From: Halobacillus karajensis
Lineage (GTDB): Bacteria; Bacillota; Bacilli; Bacillales; Halobacillaceae
DNA length: 51,778 bases
NCBI RefSeq assembly: GCF_900108515.1
Contig: NZ_FNWW01000015.1
Location: forward strand, 1-51,778
Direction: 5' to 3'
Shown in pieces: positions 11,397 through 19,466 of the stretch. Within the stretch, counting starts at the first letter, position 1. Each line of letters begins with the position of its first letter. The translations under genes and the position numbers were made by a program. The notes below the pieces were generated by a model. That model did not search any database. It was not told the origin of the DNA and saw only the letters and a list, made by a program, of their open reading frames with translations.

Positions 11397-12317
11397 CTAT
11401 AGAAAGAAGCTGAGTACTGAGACACCAAAGACCACTCCGGCCGTTAGAGTTAATGTAGCGAGCTCTCGATTCTCAGATTCTTTAGCGCTGCGCCGCTTTT
11501 GGACTCGAGATGAGTTTGTGCCACTCCGCTTCATCAATATGTCAGATAGGGCCCGCTTCATATCAGCCGCATTTTGAATCTTCCCTTTCCAGCATTGTTG
11601 AATAATACGCCGATAAGGTTTTAACACGGAGGAAGAGGCAAGTTTACTTTCTAACGTTTTATACGGGTGGCTTCCTTTGTCAAATCTTTTAGGATATCCC
11701 ATTTCCATCATTATCATGGTGACGGCAAATAAATCATACGTCGCCTCTGCTTTTCTCGATCCTAAATTCCAATATCCCCGATCATAAAACTCTGTGTATT
11801 CCTTAATCGCACGTCCTATAGCCGTAACTCCCCCAACATCAATCCATCGGACCCGTGAAGAGGATATTAATAAATTTTCTGTTTTCAAATCCCCAAACAC
11901 GTAACCAGCGTGATGAAGATTCTCGAGATCTGTCAGCAATTGAATGGCAAAGATGCCGACCCAGTCCTTCGTTTTCCCTTTCAAAAATTCAGGCAAAGGA
12001 GTTCCGTCCACATATTCCATCACATAAAAAGGGAAAGAACGCCCTGATGGATTGATCCAATCATCGACGTCAACAAAAGAAGGCCCAAGCTTCACCCCTT
12101 GGACCTTACTGAATTTCTTGAGCATATTCACTTCCAACATCATGCGCGAACTATCTTCTCCCACCTTCAGGGCATACGTATCCCCTTGCTCGGATCGGCA
12201 TAAAAAAACAGTTCCACAGGCACCAGCGCCTAACTTTTTGATGGTGGTATAAGTACGCCCGTTCCATTTACCGGTTATTCGACTTCCAGGGGATAAGTCA
12301 AAAACCTGTTTCTTCAT
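11397..12317 (-). CDS. yabT: sporulation-associated Hanks-type Ser/Thr protein kinase YabT
   Basis: A 306-residue eukaryotic-type protein kinase. Visible are the glycine-rich loop LGAGACGTVF, the ATP lysine in TYALKVGED, the catalytic loop FGDLKTENLL (HRD replaced, as typical for YabT), IDVGG in place of DFG, and a C-terminal hydrophobic anchor (TLTAGVVFGVSVLSFFL). In B. subtilis YabT is DNA-activated, lacks an extracellular sensor, and phosphorylates RecA during sporulation. The ATG at 12317 has GAGGAA 7 nt upstream; an in-frame ATG five codons earlier lacks one. The start lies 20 nt inside the end of yabS, so translation is coupled. Confidence 0.92.
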   Translation of the reverse strand: MKKQVFDLSPGSRITGKWNGRTYTTIKKLGAGACGTVFLCRSEQGDTYALKVGEDSSRMMLEVNMLKKFSKVQGVKLGPSFVDVDDWINPSGRSFPFYVMEYVDGTPLPEFLKGKTKDWVGIFAIQLLTDLENLHHAGYVFGDLKTENLLISSSRVRWIDVGGVTAIGRAIKEYTEFYDRGYWNLGSRKAEATYDLFAVTMIMMEMGYPKRFDKGSHPYKTLESKLASSSVLKPYRRIIQQCWKGKIQNAADMKRALSDILMKRSGTNSSRVQKRRSAKESENRELATLTLTAGVVFGVSVLSFFL

Positions 12318-13035
12318 ATGGATCTTCCTCATTTCTCATCCGTTCCATTAATGGTTTCCCTGCAAAGGCATACACCGCTTCCTTCAATGCAGGCCCAGTC
12401 GGTGTATACCCCCCACTGTTCAACTTTGAGAAGATCCCATGAATTTCACCCAGTTCCGGTGTCCAGTCGACCATTTTAGTAATGGTCTTTTTCGGATCCG
12501 GAAAGGCATAAACACTAAATTGGTTCGATCCTGATCTTGCATTTAAACTTAACGATAAATCAAAAAGCGCCTCCTTTACTGTAGGAAGTTTATGGTGCAT
12601 ACTCGCACTCGTATCCACAAGGACGAGAACTTCAAGATCACTGCTCTCCCCTAATTCATCCACCACTTCAACGACTTCTCCCCGCTGCTCCGGAGGGAGC
12701 TCCTCAATAGTCTGATTTTTCCCGAGTATTTCTTGTAATTCTTTATTCACCACCCCTTGAATCGTTTGGGTCATGGCCTGTCTCGTAACCATTTGTACGG
12801 TTTGGGACAAACTTTTCTGGTAAACAATTTGACTGACGCCTCCACCTGCCTCAGCAATCGATTCTACTTCTTCAAGCCCTTGTGGCTTGCCATTTTGCCG
12901 ATCGTCAAGAACGCCAATCACATTGACCGTTATCCCCTGATTTCTCGCAAGCGCTGCGACGACAACAGGGTCTTCTCCATGGTTCGAGCATCCATCTGTC
13001 AATAAAAGAATCTGCTTTATTCGGCCTGGTTTCAT
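12298..13035 (-). CDS. yabS: VWA-domain protein YabS
   Basis: A 245-residue protein with two von Willebrand A-like parts: an N-terminal half with LLLTDGCSNHG, and a C-terminal half with a MIDAS motif DTSASM (about 142-147) and SGGYTPTGPAL. Length and position between spoIIE and the kinase gene match B. subtilis YabS, a sporulation-expressed protein of unknown function. It overlaps yabT, so the two probably work together, perhaps with VWA as a scaffold for the kinase (inference). AGGAGG lies upstream of the ATG. I could not pick out a convincing sigma-E promoter in the 63-bp gap after spoIIE. Confidence 0.9.
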   Translation of the reverse strand: MKPGRIKQILLLTDGCSNHGEDPVVVAALARNQGITVNVIGVLDDRQNGKPQGLEEVESIAEAGGGVSQIVYQKSLSQTVQMVTRQAMTQTIQGVVNKELQEILGKNQTIEELPPEQRGEVVEVVDELGESSDLEVLVLVDTSASMHHKLPTVKEALFDLSLSLNARSGSNQFSVYAFPDPKKTITKMVDWTPELGEIHGIFSKLNSGGYTPTGPALKEAVYAFAGKPLMERMRNEEDPYEETGF

Positions 13036-13098
13036 TGTGCATATCCCTCCTGTTTCGTTGCTTCCATCATCGCCGAAAAGGAGGAATTCTATACTAGA

Positions 13099-15546
13099 TT
13101 ATGCCTCTTTTTTTGCAGAAGGAATCGATGTCCACTCCGGCATATACCGATCAATCCGCGCCACAATAATTGTCATATCATCAACAATTGCACCTGATTG
13201 GGTCCGTATCACCTCTTCCAATAATAGATCCGCCATCACCTGCGGGTCTTCATCTGAAATCTCCTTAATTTTACGCTTGAGCCACATATCTACATTCCCG
13301 ATTTGTTTCGGTCCTTCTAAAATGCCGTCACTCATCATTATGAGTAAATCCCCTGCTTTTAACTGTTCACTTCTCATATCAACATCAACTTCCGGAATAA
13401 TCCCTATCGGCAGATTTCCGGCCTCGACAGTGAAAATTTTATCTCCTCTCTTAATATAACTTGGTGTACTGCCAACTTTGATAAACTTGGAGGTAGCCTG
13501 ATGCAGATCAATTACAGCTAAATCCAAGGTGGAAAATATCTCATCATTTGTCCGCAATGACAAAATGGAATTAATAGATTGAATAGCTACAGACTCCTGG
13601 ATTCCCGATTGTAGAATCTGCTTTAAAAGTCTTAGCGTTTCCATACTTTCTTCATGAGCACGTTCACCGTTACCCATTCCATCACTAATGGCAAGCGCGT
13701 ACTTCCCCCTTCCCAGTTCCATCATCGTAAAGCTGTCTCCCGATACAAACCCGCCCCCTTTGGCTGCATGAGCCACTCCAGATTCGATAGAAAAATGCTT
13801 CGCAGATCCAAATGATAGATAACACCTTCCGTGTGGGTACGGAGATATCTCTTCCATGGTGACAACGATCGTTTCCCCTAAAATATCGGAAAGTACAGGG
13901 GCAATAATCTTTGCACCTTCTCCTCTATAATTATCGACTTCCACAATTAACTCCAGGTCCATATTCCCCGCATCCAAGGAGTAGATTTCTAACTTTTGAA
14001 TAACCATCCCCATTCGTTCCAGAGCACGGTAAATAATTTGTTCTTTTTGCTCATGGTGTTCCCGCTCTTTCACAATTTCTTTAGCGAAATTCCCCATCAC
14101 ATCAGAAACCCCTTGCAGCTGTTCCGCTACAAATTTGCGACTCTCCAGAACCTGCCGCTTTAATTCTTTATTAGCATGATAAAAAGTTAACTCATGATTC
14201 ATTGTATCGATCAACTTTTGTGACTTGACGCAGTGCTGATCGATGTTTTTTCTCATTATACGGCTCGGCTCTCCCTTTTCGTCCAGTTCATGCATCAGCT
14301 CCGTCATTAAGTGATGGGTATCATCAAACTGATTGACCCAGCATTTTTCTTTCTTAAAACATGATTGGCAGGTCTTTTCCGTGACATGACTTAAAAAATA
14401 GTCAATCTCCTCCGCTTCTCCACTATCCTCCTTAGGAGACTCTAAGTGAGTAAAACTCTTAGATAAAGCCTGAAAAACATCTGAAAATTTCCCGACCCTT
14501 ACAGCCGTGACGTCTCGTACTTTTTGTAAGTATTTTTGTTGTTCCGAATGGTGCTCATCCGTACCTGGAATATACCTGGATAGCTGTTTAACCCAGGAAT
14601 TTGGAGTCAATACAAATAAGGCCACTGCCCAGGCTGAAGCCCAAAGGGAAGATGGCAGATCTGCCCCACTGCTCATATAAAATCCTATCAATAATGTACC
14701 TACGACAAGTCCAGCACTCACACCGGCTTTTTTCCCCTCCTTCAATAAACCTCCTAACAAACCGGAAAAAGCGAGCAGACTCATTTGATAGATATGATCC
14801 ATATTGGACAGGCTTAACACCAGACCTGTTACGACACCAACTGTCGATCCTATTGCTGCCCCAGCTATATAAGCCAGTAAAATAACTAAATACCTGGCAA
14901 AAATATCGACAACCGCCACTCCTTGAACTTGCCAGCCGATCATCCCTGTTAAAACAGAGGCTAATAAAATGATTAAACAAACGATTTCTTCATTTTTTAA
15001 TGTAGGTTGATACCTTTGAGGTGTTAAAAGCGGAATGCTTTGCATAAAGATAAGTACAAGTATAAAAGCGAGTACTCCTTCTGCCACCATCAAAGTAAGT
15101 TCATAGAGCTGCCAACGATCGAGCAATGCTAGACTCGCTGTTCTGGGAATCAAGCTTGCCATTAATGCAATCATCGGCAGCCATTTCTGGGGGTGACTTG
15201 TTTTGCGTAAGGCCAGACTTAAGAGCAAAAAAGTCGTCGACGCCCCTACAATAAAACCCGCATGACCGTAGCTGTATGTAGAGGCTCCGGCAGCCATCAT
15301 AATAGTTACTGGTATGACGAGGGGACGCTTTAACCACCAGATCACCGCTAAAAACGCAACGCCAAAAGGGGCCATAGAAGATAGGATGATGGCTCGTCCC
15401 AATAACAAAGCCAGAACCATGTGGAAAATTCCTTTGTTCGCCATGAAAGAAAACGTACCATATGAAGCCCTTCGAACCCCTTGCACAATCCCTGACCCAC
15501 GAACCGTTGATTGACGACTTTCTTGTTTTGATACAGTTCCTAACAT
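13099..15546 (-). CDS. spoIIE: stage II sporulation protein E (serine phosphatase)
   Basis: Membrane PP2C-type phosphatase that dephosphorylates SpoIIAA to release sigma-F in the forespore and binds FtsZ at the polar septum. From the ATG at 15546 it has 815 residues (B. subtilis about 827). About ten membrane helices occupy residues ~20-310, then a central oligomerisation/FtsZ-binding region and a C-terminal PPM domain with the metal-site ISDGMGNGERAHEES and MSDGILEG. I rejected longer in-frame starts because AAGGAG lies 8 nt before this ATG and the extra residues look non-coding. Its promoter has the Spo0A-type long spacer. Confidence 0.97.
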   Translation of the reverse strand: MLGTVSKQESRQSTVRGSGIVQGVRRASYGTFSFMANKGIFHMVLALLLGRAIILSSMAPFGVAFLAVIWWLKRPLVIPVTIMMAAGASTYSYGHAGFIVGASTTFLLLSLALRKTSHPQKWLPMIALMASLIPRTASLALLDRWQLYELTLMVAEGVLAFILVLIFMQSIPLLTPQRYQPTLKNEEIVCLIILLASVLTGMIGWQVQGVAVVDIFARYLVILLAYIAGAAIGSTVGVVTGLVLSLSNMDHIYQMSLLAFSGLLGGLLKEGKKAGVSAGLVVGTLLIGFYMSSGADLPSSLWASAWAVALFVLTPNSWVKQLSRYIPGTDEHHSEQQKYLQKVRDVTAVRVGKFSDVFQALSKSFTHLESPKEDSGEAEEIDYFLSHVTEKTCQSCFKKEKCWVNQFDDTHHLMTELMHELDEKGEPSRIMRKNIDQHCVKSQKLIDTMNHELTFYHANKELKRQVLESRKFVAEQLQGVSDVMGNFAKEIVKEREHHEQKEQIIYRALERMGMVIQKLEIYSLDAGNMDLELIVEVDNYRGEGAKIIAPVLSDILGETIVVTMEEISPYPHGRCYLSFGSAKHFSIESGVAHAAKGGGFVSGDSFTMMELGRGKYALAISDGMGNGERAHEESMETLRLLKQILQSGIQESVAIQSINSILSLRTNDEIFSTLDLAVIDLHQATSKFIKVGSTPSYIKRGDKIFTVEAGNLPIGIIPEVDVDMRSEQLKAGDLLIMMSDGILEGPKQIGNVDMWLKRKIKEISDEDPQVMADLLLEEVIRTQSGAIVDDMTIIVARIDRYMPEWTSIPSAKKEA

Positions 15547-15573
15547 TTTCATCACTCCTTCTTTGTGAAACCT

Positions 15574-15607
15574 ATTAAACCACACCCAGAACAAGCATTT
15601 TGTCAAA
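15574..15607 (-). promoter_or_regulatory. spoIIE promoter, Spo0A-type sigma-A with 21-bp spacer
   Basis: Minus strand TTGACA (15606-15601), a 21-bp spacer and TTTAAT (15579-15574). The B. subtilis spoIIE and spoIIG promoters are known for over-long spacers and activation by Spo0A~P. A 0A-box in reverse orientation, TTTGACAAA (15607-15599), covers the -35, where Spo0A binds at such promoters. Confidence 0.78.
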
Positions 15608-15759
15608 ACAACAGGAGAGCAGGAACAAAAACTTCGATGGTTTTCACAGGAACCAAGGTTGTTTCTACAAAATCCCCCCAGCCATACCTCTTCACTTCCC
15701 AAAAATCCCCTTCATTCCCTAGCGAAATAAACAGAGTTATCTGATATTTTTATTTCTTG

Positions 15760-15788
15760 TTGACAGTTTTTTTACCATGGTGTAATAT
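15760..15788 (+). promoter_or_regulatory. tRNA operon promoter (sigma-A)
   Basis: Plus strand TTGACA (15760-15765), 17-bp spacer, TAATAT (15783-15788), 36 bp before tRNA-Met. It diverges from the spoIIE promoter. Confidence 0.85.
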
Positions 15789-15824
15789 ATTTTTTGTGAC
15801 TTTGAGAGAACATTTTAACGACAT

Positions 15825-15901
15825 GGCGGTGTAGCTCAGCTGGCTAGAGCGTACGGTTCATACCCGTGAGGTCGGGGGTTCGATCCCCTCCGCCGCTACC
15901 A
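15825..15901 (+). tRNA. tRNA-Met (CAT), elongator
   Basis: A 77-nt cloverleaf with acceptor GGCGGTG/CGCCGCT (one G-U), D-arm GCTC/GAGC, anticodon arm TACGG-TTCATAC-CCGTG and T-arm GGGGG-TTCGATC-CCCTC, with encoded ACCA. The anticodon stem lacks the three G-C pairs of an initiator tRNA, so I call elongator Met. A CAT tRNA could also be lysidine-Ile, but this sequence and position match the B. subtilis Met tRNA between yabR and spoIIE. Confidence 0.95.
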
Positions 15902-15921
15902 TTATTTTTCTCATACATATT

Positions 15922-15993
15922 GGCCCGTTGGTCAAGTGGTTAAGACACCGCCCTTTCACGGCGGTAACACGGGTTCGAATCCCGTACGGGTCA
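15922..15993 (+). tRNA. tRNA-Glu (TTC)
   Basis: A 72-nt cloverleaf with acceptor GGCCCGT/ACGGGTC, anticodon arm CCGCC-CTTTCAC-GGCGG (anticodon TTC) and T-arm ACGGG-TTCGAAT-CCCGT. After the discriminator A comes TCA, so the 3' CCA is not encoded and must be added by nucleotidyltransferase, unlike the Met tRNA next to it. Both share one promoter and terminator. Confidence 0.95.
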
Positions 15994-16012
15994 TCAGAAG
16001 CATTCTTGTCCC

Positions 16013-16053
16013 AAAAAACCCGCCTTCTCTAGTAAGAGAAGGCGGGTTTTTTT
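16013..16053. terminator. bidirectional terminator between tRNA-Glu and the rpiR-type gene
   Basis: AAAACCCGCCTTCTCT pairs with AGAGAAGGCGGGTTTT around a 4-nt loop, with T-runs on both strands. It serves the plus-strand tRNAs and the minus-strand regulator gene that converge here. Confidence 0.92.
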
Positions 16054-16060
16054 ATTTTCT

Positions 16061-16909
16061 TCAATAGAAGATGTTAAACCGATTCCATACATCTTCTAGT
16101 GTATCTAACTTCTCGTCAAAACCATCTCGTTTTTCTTTCGCTGTATGAATAATAAGCGCATTAATTACACTCAAAGGCGCAACAAAAGAATCGATAAAAG
16201 CGGGCATTTGACTGGAAGCCATCAAGGAAACATCGGTATGCTGGTGCAGTGGTGATAAAAGGTCATCTGTCAGCGCCACCGTGGATGCTCCCTTTTCTTT
16301 TGCATAAGCAAAGACATCAACGGTACTTCTCGTGTACCTTGAATAACTAATACCAATGACAAGATCCCCCTCTTGTAAGTCATGAAGAAGGTCTGCATCC
16401 TTTTCTATAGAATGGAGCATATCGACGTGATCCAGAATAAAATCCAAATAGTAATGAAGGAATATACCAAGCGAAGCGGCACTGCGATTAGCCACAATAT
16501 ATACTTTACGTGCTTTCAACAAGTGATCGATGGATTTTCTGAAATCTTTTACGTTGAGGTGATCCATTGTCGTTTGAATGTTTTTTATGTCCCCGCTCAA
16601 CACTTGAATAATCCCCTGATCGTCATTCCCATAGACCTCTTCTGACATTTGTAATCTTTCTTTTGCCGTCAATTGCTGCTGAACAGAAGATTGAATATGC
16701 TCTTGAAATTCAGGGTAGCCTGAAAACCCTAAATATATCGCAAATCTTACAATCGTTGCATCACTAACACCTACACACTTCGCCAACTTCCCTACATTTA
16801 AAAAAGGGACTTCATTCGGGTTTTCAAGAATGTATTGTGCAATTTTCCGTTGGGATTTGCTCATCTTCGGTATTTTCTCATTGATTTTTTTATATACATT
16901 GTTCTCCAT
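16061..16909 (-). CDS. MurR/RpiR family transcriptional regulator
   Basis: A 282-residue regulator with an N-terminal RpiR helix-turn-helix (about 1-77; KIAQYILENPNEVPFLNVGKLA then GVSDATIVRFAIYLGFSGYPEF) and a C-terminal SIS sugar-isomerase domain (about 125-260; KVYIVANRSAASLG, GDLVIGISYSRYTRSTVD). SIS domains normally sense phosphosugars; the true ligand is unknown. It lies 75 bp downstream of a class III aminotransferase gene and probably controls it, since a perfect palindrome sits at that gene's promoter. Neither gene is present at this spot in B. subtilis, so the pair looks like an insertion into conserved order. Confidence 0.9.
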   Translation of the reverse strand: MENNVYKKINEKIPKMSKSQRKIAQYILENPNEVPFLNVGKLAKCVGVSDATIVRFAIYLGFSGYPEFQEHIQSSVQQQLTAKERLQMSEEVYGNDDQGIIQVLSGDIKNIQTTMDHLNVKDFRKSIDHLLKARKVYIVANRSAASLGIFLHYYLDFILDHVDMLHSIEKDADLLHDLQEGDLVIGISYSRYTRSTVDVFAYAKEKGASTVALTDDLLSPLHQHTDVSLMASSQMPAFIDSFVAPLSVINALIIHTAKEKRDGFDEKLDTLEDVWNRFNIFY

Positions 16910-16926
16910 GTCAAACCTCTTTCTGC

Positions 16927-16950
16927 TACACTTTTAATAATGTAAGTGTA
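16927..16950. promoter_or_regulatory. palindrome upstream of the RpiR-type gene
   Basis: Inverted repeat TACACTT / AAGTGTA with a 10-bp AT-rich centre, 18-41 bp before the regulator's start codon. It may be an operator for autoregulation, but it differs in sequence from the palindrome at the aminotransferase promoter. Confidence 0.4.
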
Positions 16951-16984
16951 ACATGTACCTTATAGATTCAACGGATTTCCCAGA

Positions 16985-18364
16985 TTATCGCTGCTTCAGA
17001 ACTGTTTTAATCGCCTGTTCATGTGCTCGAATCGTCCGGCTAATATCTTCCTCCGTATGGGCTGTGGAAAGAGAATAACGGTTCAACGGTTTTGTATAAA
17101 CCCCATTTTTTAATAGTTCATAATCAATCGCCTTTCTGAGGCACAGATCCGCCTGTTCCATATCCCGGTAATTCTTTATAGAAGCTTTCGATAAAATGAT
17201 GTTAAAAATGCTTCCCTTCCCTATGGTCTGCATCGGGATACCATATTGACCATACAATTCCTCAAGCCGATCTCTAAGCGCATGGGTTTTGGAGAAGAGT
17301 TCACCTATAACACCATCCCTTTCAAGAAGTTCGATAGTGGAAAGGCCCGCCGCTAACACCGTTGGATGTCCGTTATAAGTGCCACTATGGAAGACAGCCT
17401 CTCGTTTCTGGCTATCCTCTTCCCCAACAGTCATAATATCCCTTCCACCGTGAGGGGAGAGAAGGTTCATGATCTCCTTCTTTCCACCAATGGCTCCAAC
17501 TGGAAATCCACCACCAAGTACTTTTCCAAGTGCCGTAATGTCAGGTTCAATTCCATAAACCTCCTGCGCACCTCCGAGGGAAAGGCGAAACCCCGTCTTC
17601 ACTTCATCTAAAATAAGAACAATGCCAAGCTCTTCGGTCAGCGTACGGAGTTGTTTTATAAATTCCTTTTCCGCAGGTATGAACCCTCCTTGAACCGGCT
17701 CCATAATAATAGCTGATATATCTTCCTTACAGGTGCGCAATATCTTCTCAGTGGAAGGAAAATCATTAAAAGGTAGCATAATCGTATTTTTTTGATAATA
17801 TTCTGGAAGTCCATGTGACTCTGGGACGGAATTCGGTTGTGCCGCATCCCCTGACTTTTCATGTTCAGGATTCACACTCAATAATACTTGATCATAACCC
17901 CCGTGGTAATGACCTTCAAACTTGGCAATTTTTGGTTTACCTGTGTATGCACGTGCTGTCCGAAGAGCAAGTAAAGTCGCCTCTAAACCAGAGTTCGTAT
18001 ATCGAACCATTTCAATTCCAGGATAAAGGGAAATCAATTTTTCAGCCATTACCATTTCCAATTCATGCGGGGTCCCAAAAATCGTAGTGCCCGAACTTTT
18101 CATTTGCTTCATCACAGCTTCGTACACCTCGGGGTGCCCATGGCCATGGATCAAAGCCCCATATGAAAGAAGGTAATCCATATATTCGTTGTGATCGATA
18201 TCATAAAGCTTACTGCCTTCTGCTCTTCTCATAATGATAGGATGCGGTTCCATGTATTTGATATTGGCTGTAACCCCTCCAGGTATAAGCTCCCTCGCTT
18301 TGGTATATTGTTCCGCCGATCGCTTCGTTTGTTCTGCAAATGAATGAAAATCTTCACTACCCAA
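16985..18364 (-). CDS. class III aminotransferase, glutamate-1-semialdehyde aminomutase-like
   Basis: A 459-residue fold-type I PLP enzyme. GSA-like signatures include NSGLEATLLALRTARAYTG, the PLP-aspartate in ILDEVKTGFR and the PLP-lysine in DITALGKVLGGGFPVGAIGG, then HSGTYNGHPTVLAAG. It starts with TTG (18364), with GGAGG 8 nt upstream. I do not call it hemL: it is not in a haem operon, is somewhat longer and is paired with an RpiR regulator, so the amino donor and acceptor are unknown (amino sugar or omega-amino acid metabolism are guesses). It sits between yabR and the tRNA genes, where B. subtilis has no such gene. Confidence 0.88.
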   Translation of the reverse strand: MGSEDFHSFAEQTKRSAEQYTKARELIPGGVTANIKYMEPHPIIMRRAEGSKLYDIDHNEYMDYLLSYGALIHGHGHPEVYEAVMKQMKSSGTTIFGTPHELEMVMAEKLISLYPGIEMVRYTNSGLEATLLALRTARAYTGKPKIAKFEGHYHGGYDQVLLSVNPEHEKSGDAAQPNSVPESHGLPEYYQKNTIMLPFNDFPSTEKILRTCKEDISAIIMEPVQGGFIPAEKEFIKQLRTLTEELGIVLILDEVKTGFRLSLGGAQEVYGIEPDITALGKVLGGGFPVGAIGGKKEIMNLLSPHGGRDIMTVGEEDSQKREAVFHSGTYNGHPTVLAAGLSTIELLERDGVIGELFSKTHALRDRLEELYGQYGIPMQTIGKGSIFNIILSKASIKNYRDMEQADLCLRKAIDYELLKNGVYTKPLNRYSLSTAHTEEDISRTIRAHEQAIKTVLKQR

Positions 18365-18405
18365 GTCTTATCCCTCCACCATTAAGTAATTTACATTTCA
18401 AATAA

Positions 18406-18433
18406 ATAGTATCATGAAATAAATATTTCATGA
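18406..18433 (-). promoter_or_regulatory. promoter -10 and perfect palindromic operator of the aminotransferase gene
   Basis: A 22-bp perfect palindrome, arms TCATGAAATA (18412-18421) and TATTTCATGA (18424-18433) around two bases. It directly abuts an extended -10 on the minus strand (TGA then TACTAT, 18411-18406). A repressor there would cover the -35/-10 region. RpiR-family proteins commonly bind TGAAA/TTTCA-type inverted repeats, so the downstream regulator is the obvious candidate. Confidence 0.65.
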
Positions 18434-18525
18434 AGGGGGTCCTCACCAAACACAACATTTGTTTTATTCTTGTAAAACCTTGAATAGCACTATAAAAAGA
18501 TTAGGAGCACCCATTTACAAGACAA

Positions 18526-18562
18526 ATGAAAAAGAGCAGATCCTTAATGGATCTGCTCTTTA
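18526..18562 (-). terminator. yabR terminator
   Basis: Minus strand AAAGAGCAGATCC / GGATCTGCTCTTT with a 5-nt loop and TTTTTC. It ends the divIC-yabR unit about 45 nt after yabR. Confidence 0.9.
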
Positions 18563-18604
18563 TATGAAGACGTGCATCTTTTACTCATTGTCCTAGACAG
18601 CAAG

Positions 18605-18991
18605 CTATCCTCTTTTAGCACCTCGACCTCCACGTTTGGATTCCGTGTGCTTTTTCAGTGATGCCAAACGATCTTCGCTATCCTTCATAAAACGGTTCAT
18701 CTTTTGTTCGAATGATTCAGCCGGCTTACGAGGCTTTTGTGGGCGACGACCGTAATTCTCTTTTGCTTTCTTGATGGAAAGTCCAATCTTTCCATCGTCT
18801 CCGACATTAATGACTTTTACTTCCACCTGGTCTCCCTGGCTCAAGTGTTCATTAATATCTTTTACATAGTTGTCGGCAACTTCACTAATGTGAACCAGCC
18901 CCGTCTTACCATCTGGAAGCTCGACGAACGCTCCAAAATTAGTGATTCCCGTTACCTTACCCTGCAGCTTGCTGCCTACTTCAATTGACAT
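18605..18991 (-). CDS. yabR: S1 domain RNA-binding protein YabR
   Basis: A 128-residue protein with a single S1 RNA-binding domain at about 3-75 (GSKLQGKVTGITNFGAFVELP ... GLVHISEVADNYVKD ... GKIGLSIKKA). A basic, Gly/Arg/Lys-rich tail (KRGGRGAKRG) follows. It resembles the polyribonucleotide phosphorylase S1 domain and YugI general stress proteins. Its function is not established, but ribosome or RNA association is likely. It lies downstream of divIC, as in B. subtilis, and is closed by its own terminator. Confidence 0.93.
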   Translation of the reverse strand: MSIEVGSKLQGKVTGITNFGAFVELPDGKTGLVHISEVADNYVKDINEHLSQGDQVEVKVINVGDDGKIGLSIKKAKENYGRRPQKPRKPAESFEQKMNRFMKDSEDRLASLKKHTESKRGGRGAKRG

Positions 18992-19067
18992 AAAAAAAAT
19001 GCTCCTCCTTAAATTTTCGATAAAAAAGTATCTTCCTATATATTATATATAAGCTTTGAAAAGAGTG

Positions 19068-19451
19068 TCAATAAGACGGGTCCTCATTAGGCATTTTAAA
19101 AATTATTTCTCCTTCTTTTGAGAAGAAATAATTCGTCCGTGCAATCTGAAGCACGTACTCTTCATCCTTAAGAAGCTCAATCTCCTGCTCTAAACCTTTT
19201 TCCTCTTGTTCCAAAGCGGTCATTTCTTGCTGTAGCTGTTGATACTTTTCTTCCTTCTCTGCATACAGCGACTGTTGTTTCATATGGTAAAACACCATGG
19301 AACCAGCAACGATCGACACTAACAGGGCAAACATGACGAGACGACGGACTAAGCGCTTTTTCTTTCGTTGGTGTCTGTCCATATAAGCATCGTAGTGCTT
19401 CATGTATGTAGAATCCAAGCGTGCGACAGACTCCGGTTGTCTCTTTGCCAT
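19068..19451 (-). CDS. divIC: cell division protein DivIC
   Basis: Bitopic membrane protein of the divisome that works with FtsL and DivIB. The 127 residues comprise a basic cytoplasmic N-terminus (about 1-36), one transmembrane helix (about 37-56, LVMFALLVSIVAGSMVFY), an extracytoplasmic Glu-rich coiled coil (about 62-98) and the conserved end DEEYVLQIARTNYFFSKEGEIIF. AAGGAGG precedes the ATG. It lies 15 nt after yabQ and 76 nt before yabR. Confidence 0.95.
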   Translation of the reverse strand: MAKRQPESVARLDSTYMKHYDAYMDRHQRKKKRLVRRLVMFALLVSIVAGSMVFYHMKQQSLYAEKEEKYQQLQQEMTALEQEEKGLEQEIELLKDEEYVLQIARTNYFFSKEGEIIFKMPNEDPSY

Positions 19452-19466
19452 GAAAGTAGGCCTCCT

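Noticed and set aside
15825-15901. Initiator tRNA-fMet
   Set aside because: The anticodon stem lacks the three consecutive G-C pairs, and the first acceptor pair is G-U, not the C-A mismatch of initiators.
16985-18364. Calling the aminotransferase hemL
   Set aside because: The GSA-aminotransferase signature is shared by several class III enzymes; location, length and the RpiR neighbour do not support a haem role.
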